Below are positions 1 to 4,228 of a DNA stretch of 5,376 nt, piece after piece. Numbering within the stretch: position 1 is the first letter of the stretch; every line of letters begins with the position of its first letter. Origin of the DNA: Marinibacterium sp039179965 (lineage in GTDB: Bacteria; Pseudomonadota; Alphaproteobacteria; Rhodobacterales; Rhodobacteraceae). The notes under the pieces are model-generated. The model worked only from the letters and a program-made list of their open reading frames with translations. It made no database searches and had not been told where the DNA came from. Position numbers and translations under genes: made by a program. Location of the stretch: contig JBCDEC010000280.1 of NCBI GenBank assembly GCA_039179965.1, positions 1 through 5,376 of the forward strand, written 5' to 3'.

Positions 1-123
1 CACGTGGAATTGCGTGACATTGAGCAGCTGCATTCCCTGATGCTGATGCTGGAGGCGGAAAGTGATGTCGCTGCAGTGGCCCGGTTCAGGGAACTGGCGC
101 GCCAAGAGGTCGCGGTGCGCTGA
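1..123 (+). CDS. rsh: C-terminal end of RelA/SpoT-type (p)ppGpp synthetase/hydrolase (partial)
   Basis: Only the last 40 codons are present, in frame from base 1 to the TGA at 121-123; the gene starts outside the window. The tail contains the run VELRDIEQLHSLMLMLEA, followed by DVAAVARFRELARQEVAVR. This resembles the last beta-alpha unit of the C-terminal ACT (RRM-like) domain of long Rsh enzymes, where a 'V.V.DL.HL..L...L' pattern followed by 'V..V.R' is typical. Rsh makes and degrades the alarmone (p)ppGpp in the cytoplasm, and the ACT domain is regulatory, acting in ribosome and amino-acid sensing. The catalytic hydrolase and synthetase domains cannot be seen, so the activity is inferred from the family. 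The same gene stands upstream of a DUF2062 gene in relatives, which supports the call. A different ACT-domain protein is possible but less likely. Confidence 0.72.
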   Translation, partial: HVELRDIEQLHSLMLMLEAESDVAAVARFRELARQEVAVR

Positions 124-156
124 GACCATAGAATTTTTGGAAGGGGTGGCCCCGTC

Positions 157-822
157 GTGTTCAAGCGACGCAACAAGAGAAGGGTGATGCAGCAGGCGGC
201 GGATATGGTGTATCCGCCCGGCGGCTGGGGGCGTGCTTTCCAATATGTGAAACACCGCGTCAGACGCCTCCCCGACAAGCCAGAACGGATTGCGCGCGGC
301 GTATGGGCCGGCGTGTTCACGGCGTTCACGCCGTTTTACGGTCTGCACTTTGTCATTGCCGCAATCCTGGCGCGGCTCATGCGCGGCAATATCCTGGCGG
401 CGCTGACGGCCACCTTCTTTGGCAATCCGCTGACCTATGTGCCCATCGGGGTTGTTTCGTTGCACACGGGGCATTTTCTGCTGGGCACCCGCGCGCGACC
501 GGGAACCGAGCGCTCTTTCGGCGGCAAGTTCATGGACGCCTGGCGCGACCTCTACCATAATTTCTTTGCACTCTTTACCGATGAGACGGCGGATTGGTCC
601 GGGCTGATCGTCTTTTACCACGAGATCTTCTTTCCCTATATGGTTGGCGGGCTGGTCCCGGGCGTGATCTGCGCCACAATTTGTTACTACCTGACCGTGC
701 CGGTCATTCGCGCCTACCAGAACCGCCGCTCCATGCGGCTGCGCAAGAAGTTCGAGGATATCAAGGCCAGCGCAGCCGTCGCCTCCGATCCCGGCCCGAA
801 ACCGAGCAGCGATCTGCGTTAG
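157..822 (+). CDS. DUF2062 family inner-membrane protein
   Basis: This 221-residue protein matches the DUF2062 pattern: a basic N-terminus, then KPERIARGVWAGVFTAFTPF leading into TPFYGLH (58-64) and the GNPLT motif (89-93). Hydrophobic segments lie at about 48-74, 78-110 and 158-184, so it should sit in the inner membrane with three or so spans. Residues 111-157 form a more polar stretch, and the C-terminus (185-221) is basic and then rich in Ala, Ser and Pro, probably a disordered cytoplasmic tail. The biochemical role of the family is not established. The GTG at 157 is chosen because GGAAGGGG (139-146) is a strong Shine-Dalgarno sequence 10 nt upstream, and because the gene begins only 33 bp after the rsh stop, which suggests co-transcription with rsh. 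The next in-frame Met (residue 11) would remove the basic start and has no comparable ribosome-binding site. Confidence 0.88.
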   Translation: MFKRRNKRRVMQQAADMVYPPGGWGRAFQYVKHRVRRLPDKPERIARGVWAGVFTAFTPFYGLHFVIAAILARLMRGNILAALTATFFGNPLTYVPIGVVSLHTGHFLLGTRARPGTERSFGGKFMDAWRDLYHNFFALFTDETADWSGLIVFYHEIFFPYMVGGLVPGVICATICYYLTVPVIRAYQNRRSMRLRKKFEDIKASAAVASDPGPKPSSDLR

Positions 823-829
823 GCGGCCA

Positions 830-850
830 AGAATTTTCGTCGAAAATTCT
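830..850. repeat. AT-rich perfect palindrome (10-bp arms, 1-bp centre)
   Basis: GAATTTTCG, a single T at 840, and CGAAAATTC form a perfect palindrome that also pairs A830 with T850. It starts 7 nt after the DUF2062 stop, in a GC-rich neighbourhood where such an AT-rich symmetric word stands out. As RNA or cruciform DNA it could form a short stem; the tight centre argues more for a two-fold symmetric protein site or a dispersed repeat unit. There is no T-tract after it, so it is not a standard intrinsic terminator. I recall similar words between genes of roseobacters, but could not check this. Confidence 0.75.
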
Positions 851-857
851 CATCCCT

Positions 858-876
858 GAAAATTCGCAGAATTTTC
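858..876. repeat. Second AT-rich inverted repeat, same 8-mer in the opposite arrangement
   Basis: GAAAATTC (858-865), spacer GCA (866-868) and GAATTTTC (869-876) form a perfect 8-bp inverted repeat with a 3-nt loop. It uses the same 8-mer as the palindrome 8 bp upstream but with the half-sites turned outside in, so four copies of GAATTTTC or its complement lie within 46 bp. The arms can pair with each other or with the upstream element, allowing alternative foldings. The function is unknown: a DNA-binding site, a dispersed repeat or an mRNA 3'-end structure for the DUF2062 transcript are all possible. Confidence 0.75.
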
Positions 877-944
877 GAACCCGTCTTGCCTGCGCACGTC
901 ACCCTGCCCGCCACCGGCGTGCTGTCCGTCCCGGGCCGGCAGGG

Positions 945-973
945 TTGACTTGCCCTGAGGCGGATCGCATGTA
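945..973 (+). promoter_or_regulatory. Candidate promoter for lepB (-35 TTGACT)
   Basis: TTGACT (945-950) matches the sigma-70 -35 consensus at five of six positions. With a 17-bp spacer the -10 would be CATGTA (968-973), a poor match, so the call rests mainly on the -35 box and its place. Transcription would begin near 980 and leave a leader of roughly 25 nt before the lepB ATG. The -35 box is framed by a 5-bp inverted repeat, CAGGG (940-944) and CCCTG (953-957), which could be an operator or chance. The 183-bp spacer makes a separate promoter for lepB-rnc-era plausible. Confidence 0.4.
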
Positions 974-1005
974 GCGCCGGACAATAACGCGAGGCGGAGC
1001 AGCAC

Positions 1006-1842
1006 ATGGCCGAAAAAACCCAATCCGGAAACGCCATCATCGAGACAATCAAAACCATTGTTTATGCGCTTTTGATTGCCGGCGTTTTCCGCACGCTGTT
1101 TTTTCAGCCCTTCTGGATCCCGTCCGGATCGATGAAGGAAACGCTGCTGATCGGGGATTTCCTGTTCGTCAACAAGATGGCCTACGGCTATTCCTACGCC
1201 TCCTGCCCCTCGGTCATCATCCCGCGCTTCGGGGTCAACATCGACGCCGAAGACATCTGCGGCTTCGCCAAGGGCGACAACGGCCGGCTCTTTGGCGGCA
1301 CGCCGGAGCGCGGCGATGTCGTGGTCTTCCGCCATCCCGTCACCGGACGGGACTTCATCAAGCGCCTCATCGGCCTGCCGGGCGACAAGATCCAGATGAA
1401 ACAGGGCATGCTTTTCATCAATGGCGAGCCCGTCAAGACCGTCCCTGACGGGGTCTTCGAAGAGATGATGGCCCCGCAGGGCCCGCAGGGCCTGCGGCCG
1501 CGCTGCGAAAACGGGCCCGTGGGCGATGGCGGCGCCTGTCTGAAGGACCGCGCAATTGAAACGCTGCCCAACGACGTGTCCTACACGGTGCTCAACATCG
1601 GCAACACCTCGGTCGACAACACCGGGATCTATACCGTGCCCGAAGATCACTACTTCTTCATGGGCGACAATCGCGACAATTCCACCGACAGCCGGGTGCC
1701 GCAGACCGCAGGCGGTGTCGGATTCGTGCCGTATGAAAACCTGATCGGGCGGGCTGACCGGATCATGTTCTCCTCCGCGGGGCGCTCGATGCTCTACTTC
1801 TGGACCTGGCGCGGAGATCGGTTCTTTAAGAGGATCCAGTGA
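1006..1842 (+). CDS. lepB: Signal peptidase I
   Basis: This 278-residue enzyme cleaves signal peptides from exported proteins at the periplasmic face of the inner membrane, using a Ser/Lys dyad (family S26). One membrane anchor spans about residues 11-33. Box B is PSGSM (39-43), with catalytic Ser42. Box D is RDFIKRLIGLPGDK (114-127), with general-base Lys118. Box E is GDNRDNSTDSR (219-229), with the GDN and DSR blocks intact. Between boxes B and C there is an extra segment, about 60-98, with Cys66 and Cys84; a second Cys pair (166 and 177) lies in the loop after box D. Only one N-terminal membrane span is present, unlike the two of E. coli LepB, as in many alphaproteobacterial forms. The ATG has GAGG (991-994) 11 nt upstream. 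The stop overlaps the rnc start, so the two are probably translated together. All catalytic boxes are present, so it should be active. Confidence 0.97.
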   Translation: MAEKTQSGNAIIETIKTIVYALLIAGVFRTLFFQPFWIPSGSMKETLLIGDFLFVNKMAYGYSYASCPSVIIPRFGVNIDAEDICGFAKGDNGRLFGGTPERGDVVVFRHPVTGRDFIKRLIGLPGDKIQMKQGMLFINGEPVKTVPDGVFEEMMAPQGPQGLRPRCENGPVGDGGACLKDRAIETLPNDVSYTVLNIGNTSVDNTGIYTVPEDHYFFMGDNRDNSTDSRVPQTAGGVGFVPYENLIGRADRIMFSSAGRSMLYFWTWRGDRFFKRIQ

Positions 1843-2519
1843 AGCTGAGCGCCGATCTCAAAGCCTTCGAGGCGCGCATTGGTCACACCTTTGCGCGTCC
1901 CGAGCTGCTTCTTCAGGCGCTCACCCATGGCTCCATCGCGACGCCGACCCGGCCTGACAATCAGCGGCTGGAGTTTCTGGGCGACCGGGTTCTGGGTCTC
2001 TCCATGGCAACCGCACTCATCGATGCCGACCGGGAGGCCCGCGAAGGTCAGCTGGCACCGCGCTTCAATGCGCTGGTGCGCAAGGAGACCTGCGCCGACG
2101 TGGCCCGCCAGATCGGTCTTGGCGATGTTCTCAAGCTGGGCCGGTCGGAAATGCTGTCGGGCGGGCGCCGCAAGGAGGCGCTGTTGGCGGATGCGCTCGA
2201 AGCAGTGATTGCCGCGGTCTATCTCGACGCCGGCTTTGACGCGGCCCAGGCGCTGGTCCTGCGGCTCTGGGACGACCGCATTGGCCGGGTGGATGCGGAT
2301 GCGCGCGATGCCAAGACGGCGCTTCAGGAATGGGCCCAGGCGCGGGGCCAGACCCCGCCGGCCTACGAAGAGCGGGCCCGCGCGGGTCCCGATCATGCGC
2401 CACGCTTCACGATTGCCGTGCGGCTGTCGGATGGCAGCGAAGCGCAGGCCGAGGCGGGCTCGAAACGCCAGGCGGAACAGGCGGCCGCCAAGGCGTTGCT
2501 GGCCCGGTTGCAGGGCTGA
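1839..2519 (+). CDS. rnc: Ribonuclease III
   Basis: This 226-residue enzyme cuts double-stranded RNA in the cytoplasm as a Mg-dependent homodimer; known family roles are maturation of pre-rRNA and turnover of structured mRNAs. The RNase III domain covers about residues 5-150, with the signature RLEFLGDRVLGL (43-54). The metal-binding residues Glu45, Asp49, Glu69, Asp118 and Glu121 are all present. The double-stranded-RNA-binding domain covers about 157-225 and ends with the basic helix KRQAEQAAAK (209-218). The position equal to E. coli Glu38 is Gln42, which I believe is usual in alphaproteobacteria. The GTG start at 1839 overlaps the lepB stop as GTGA, which implies translational coupling; AAGAGGA, upstream inside the lepB 3' end (1829-1835), can serve as the ribosome-binding site. 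Length is normal for the family. Confidence 0.97.
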   Translation: MKLSADLKAFEARIGHTFARPELLLQALTHGSIATPTRPDNQRLEFLGDRVLGLSMATALIDADREAREGQLAPRFNALVRKETCADVARQIGLGDVLKLGRSEMLSGGRRKEALLADALEAVIAAVYLDAGFDAAQALVLRLWDDRIGRVDADARDAKTALQEWAQARGQTPPAYEERARAGPDHAPRFTIAVRLSDGSEAQAEAGSKRQAEQAAAKALLARLQG

Positions 2520-2521
2520 TC

Positions 2522-2541
2522 CCGCGCGCGCCCCGGCGCGG
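2522..2541 (+). other. Small GC hairpin after the rnc stop
   Basis: CCGCGC (2522-2527) and GCGCGG (2536-2541) form a perfect 6-bp inverted repeat around an 8-nt loop, starting 3 nt after the rnc stop. A competing register, CGCGC/GCGCG with a 4-nt loop, is also possible. There is no T-tract, so it is not called a terminator. In a stretch made almost only of G and C a 6-bp stem can arise by chance; a modest role in mRNA stability between rnc and era is only a possibility. Confidence 0.3.
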
Positions 2542-2603
2542 CCTCTGGATTTGCCGCCCTCTTTGCCCTAAGCCATCCTTTTGATCCCCGAAGGCCTGAA
2601 CAC

Positions 2604-3512
2604 ATGTCCACACGCGCCGGCTTCGTTGCCCTGATCGGAGAGCCCAACGCGGGCAAATCCACCCTGCTCAATCGCATGGTCGGCGCCAAGGTGTCGATTG
2701 TGACCCACAAGGTGCAGACCACGCGGGCGCGCATCCGCGGTGTCGCGATGGAGGGTCAAAGCCAGATTGTTTTCGTCGATACGCCGGGTCTCTTTCGTCC
2801 CCGGCGCCGGCTTGACCGCGCGATGGTGGCGGCGGCCTGGGGCGGGGCGGCGGATGCTGATATCATCGTCCTCTTGGTCGAGGCGCATCGGGGCGTGACC
2901 GAAGGGGTGGAGACGATCCTCGAAAACCTGGCCAAAATTGTCGGCGATCGGCCTGTGGCGCTGGCGATCAACAAGATCGACCGGGTGGCCTCGGAGGTGC
3001 TGTTGGGTCTGACCGAAGATCTCAACAGCCGGTTTGCCTTTGTGGAGACGTTCATGATCTCCGCCGAAAAGGGTTACGGGGTGGAAGATCTGCGCCACTG
3101 GCTGGCCGGCAGACTGCCCGAAGGCCCCTGGCTCTATCCGGAAGACCAGATTGCCGATCTGCCGATGCGGATGATCGCCGCCGAGATGACCCGCGAAAAG
3201 CTGACCCTGCGTCTGCATCAGGAATTGCCTTATCAGCTCACGGTGGAGACCGAAAGCTGGCAGGAGCGCAAGGACGGCTCCGCGCGTCTGGATCAGGTGA
3301 TCTACGTGGCGCGCGACGGGCACAAGGGCATCGTGCTGGGCAAGAAGGGCGAGACGATCAAGGCGGTGTCGCAGGCGGCGCGCGCCGAGCTGGAGCAGTT
3401 TCTGGACCGCAAGGTGCATCTCTTCCTCCAGGTCAAGGTCCGCGAAAAGTGGATGGAAGAGGCCGAGCGCTATTCCGAAATGGGGCTGGATTTCAAAGAT
3501 GGCGCCGGCTGA
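2604..3512 (+). CDS. era: GTPase Era, 30S ribosome assembly factor
   Basis: Era is an essential or near-essential GTPase that binds the 3' end of 16S rRNA and helps mature the 30S subunit. All GTPase motifs are visible in this 302-residue protein: G1 GEPNAGKS (12-19), a G2 Thr in QTTRARIRG (39/40), G3 DTPG (60-63), G4 NKID (124-127) and G5 SAEKG (154-158). The C-terminal KH domain, about 205-285, carries the RNA-binding GKKG loop (247-250) within GIVLGKKGETIK. Length and ending (SEMGLDFKDGAG) are usual for Rhodobacterales Era. The ATG has GAAGG (2590-2594) 9 nt upstream. It lies 84 bp after rnc with no convincing promoter between, so it is probably in the lepB-rnc operon, in line with the linked roles of RNase III and Era in rRNA maturation. 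Confidence 0.97.
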   Translation: MSTRAGFVALIGEPNAGKSTLLNRMVGAKVSIVTHKVQTTRARIRGVAMEGQSQIVFVDTPGLFRPRRRLDRAMVAAAWGGAADADIIVLLVEAHRGVTEGVETILENLAKIVGDRPVALAINKIDRVASEVLLGLTEDLNSRFAFVETFMISAEKGYGVEDLRHWLAGRLPEGPWLYPEDQIADLPMRMIAAEMTREKLTLRLHQELPYQLTVETESWQERKDGSARLDQVIYVARDGHKGIVLGKKGETIKAVSQAARAELEQFLDRKVHLFLQVKVREKWMEEAERYSEMGLDFKDGAG

Positions 3513-3516
3513 GTCC

Positions 3517-3542
3517 GTGCCCGCAGCGGTCCGCGCGGGCAC
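3517..3542 (+). other. Strong GC-rich stem-loop just after era
   Basis: GTGCCCGC (3517-3524) is a perfect inverted repeat of GCGGGCAC (3535-3542). The loop can pair further as GCG/CGC (3526-3528 with 3532-3534), giving an 11-bp stem with one bulged A at 3525 and a 3-nt loop. It begins 4 nt after the era stop. No run of T follows, so a classic intrinsic terminator is not supported. It may act as a weak or U-less terminator, an attenuator, or a 3'-end barrier that protects the upstream part of the operon mRNA. Confidence 0.55.
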
Positions 3543-3570
3543 CCGCAGGAGCGCGCAGTCCGCAGCGGGC

Positions 3571-3624
3571 CAAGGCAGCCCCCAGCAAGGCAGCCCCCAG
3601 CAAGGCAGCCCCGGCCAAGGCGGC
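3571..3624 (+). repeat. 15-bp tandem repeat containing Shine-Dalgarno-like copies
   Basis: The unit CAAGGCAGCCCCCAG occurs exactly at 3571-3585 and 3586-3600. A third copy at 3601-3615 differs at its end (CAAGGCAGCCCCGGC), and a partial fourth, CAAGGCGGC, is at 3616-3624. Each unit brings an AAGGC(A/G)G word, and the last, AAGGCGG (3617-3623), is the likely ribosome-binding site of the DUF1491 gene, 6 nt before its ATG. The period is a multiple of three, so in frame 2 it reads as KAAPS repeats, but that frame has no supported gene. Confidence 0.9.
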
Positions 3625-3629
3625 AAGCG

Positions 3630-3956
3630 ATGCGACTGACCGCCGGGTTCTGGGTCGCGGCCTATCGCCAGATCCTGTCCATTCACGGCATTCCGGCCTT
3701 TGTGGTGGCGCGTGGCGATGACACGGCCGGGGCCGTCCTGATCAAACTCAATACGCTGGACGGGCGCGCCGTGCTCTACCAGCGCAGCGTCGATCTGATG
3801 TCCGGAGAGCGCCGCTGGGTCGAACTGGCGTCCGGCGCGGAAGGCGAGGTCGACGACTCCGTCTCGCGCCAGCGCGGCTTTGACCCCGATCTGTGGGTCA
3901 TCGAGGTCGAAGATCGCCAGGGCCGCCATTTCCTGGATGATCCGGCCTTGTCCTGA
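3630..3956 (+). CDS. DUF1491 family protein
   Basis: This short soluble protein of 108 residues has no signal peptide or membrane span. It fits DUF1491, a small family that I know mainly from alphaproteobacteria: an N-terminal RLTAGFWVAAYRQ segment (2-13), then ARGDDTAGAVLIKLNTLDG (27-45), YQRS (50-53), and the C-terminal block QRGFDPDLWVIEVEDRQGRH (81-100). The function is unknown, and no catalytic motif can be claimed. The ATG at 3630 is chosen because the conserved RLTAGFWV start follows it directly and AAGGCGG (3617-3623) lies 6 nt upstream. The same frame stays open back to the era stop, but that stretch is repeat-rich and lacks an ATG, GTG or TTG start. It stands between era and recO, probably read from the same operon, though the hairpin after era and the unusual repeated leader may lower or adjust its expression. 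Confidence 0.88.
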   Translation: MRLTAGFWVAAYRQILSIHGIPAFVVARGDDTAGAVLIKLNTLDGRAVLYQRSVDLMSGERRWVELASGAEGEVDDSVSRQRGFDPDLWVIEVEDRQGRHFLDDPALS

Positions 3957-4068
3957 CGCCTCAGGGGGCCGCAGGTGGCCCGCCCAAGCCCACAATGTCC
4001 ATACTGTCCATATTGCAACCGGGCCGACCTGGCGCCGGGCCGGCTCTTGCCCGCATGCTTGCCAAACA

Positions 4069-4101
4069 CCCAACCCCACCGTGCCCCCAACCCCACCGTG
4101 C
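4069..4101. repeat. C-rich direct repeat with G-quadruplex potential on the - strand
   Basis: The 16-mer CCCAACCCCACCGTGC occurs exactly at 4069-4084 and 4086-4101, a 17-bp period. The C-runs at 4069-4071, 4074-4077, 4084-4088 and 4091-4094 are separated by loops of 2, 6 and 2 nt. On the - strand they give four G-runs that meet the usual G3+N1-7 quadruplex rule; the + strand could form an i-motif. The G-rich strand is the template strand for recO, so a quadruplex would be a DNA structure and not part of the sense mRNA. Confidence 0.75.
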
Positions 4102-4144
4102 AGCGATCCCAGGCCGGATCGCCCCGCCGCAAGGGCCGGGTCAA

Positions 4145-4177
4145 CGGGCCCGCCGACGCGATCCCGACGCGGGCCCG
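4145..4177. repeat. Inverted repeat of the palindrome CGGGCCCG
   Basis: CGGGCCCG is present at 4145-4152 and again at 4170-4177, 17 nt apart. Each copy is itself palindromic, so the pair reads both as a direct and an inverted repeat and could fold into an 8-bp stem. GACGCG is also repeated in and beside the loop (4155-4160 and 4166-4171). No T-tract follows. In this GC-rich spacer chance is a real alternative. Confidence 0.45.
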
Positions 4178-4192
4178 GGCCTTTGCCAGGCC

Positions 4193-4221
4193 TTGTGCTC
4201 GGGCGGCGTTGCGCGAATAGT
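4193..4221 (+). promoter_or_regulatory. Weak candidate promoter for recO, placed for a leaderless message
   Basis: TTGTGC (4193-4198) matches half of the -35 consensus, and AATAGT (4216-4221), 17 bp further on, matches four of six -10 positions. A start 7 or 8 nt after the -10 would fall at or next to the A of the recO ATG (4229). The match is modest, and the 272-bp gap from the previous gene is the main support for a separate promoter here. Confidence 0.28.
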
Positions 4222-4228
4222 TCGGGGC

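Larger units (their letters stand above)
3957..4228 (+). other. Repeat-rich non-coding spacer between the DUF1491 gene and recO
   Basis: This 272-bp stretch holds no gene I can support; the frames that stay open give Pro/Arg/Ala-rich products typical of GC-rich non-coding DNA. From left to right it contains a weak hairpin, GGGCC (3966-3970) with GGCCC (3977-3981); an AT-richer patch with TGTCCATA twice (3996-4003 and 4005-4012); a C-rich 17-bp-period duplication (4069-4101); an inverted repeat of CGGGCCCG (4145-4152 and 4170-4177); a small hairpin GGCCT/AGGCC (4178-4192); and a weak candidate promoter next to recO. Confidence 0.7.

Noticed and set aside
1474..1491. A 9-bp tandem repeat (CCGCAGGGC twice) inside lepB
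   Set aside because: It encodes a short PQGPQG loop in frame within a variable part of LepB; ordinary coding variation.
850..1650. A 266-codon open frame on the - strand across lepB
   Set aside because: It covers the catalytic boxes of LepB in antisense and has no family resemblance or credible start.
2520..2603. A separate promoter or intrinsic terminator between rnc and era
   Set aside because: The hairpin has no T-tract, and TTGCCG (2551-2556) has no -10 box at a suitable distance.
2568..4079. A 503-codon open frame on the - strand across era and the DUF1491 gene
   Set aside because: It mirrors the third-codon GC bias of real + strand genes. The product is rich in His, Arg, Gln and Pro, has no recognisable domain, and runs through two well-supported genes.
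3995..4228. A 78-residue N-terminal extension of RecO
   Set aside because: The extra part is Pro/Arg/Ala-rich and encoded by repeats, has no ribosome-binding site, and RecO similarity begins exactly at the Met codon at 4229.
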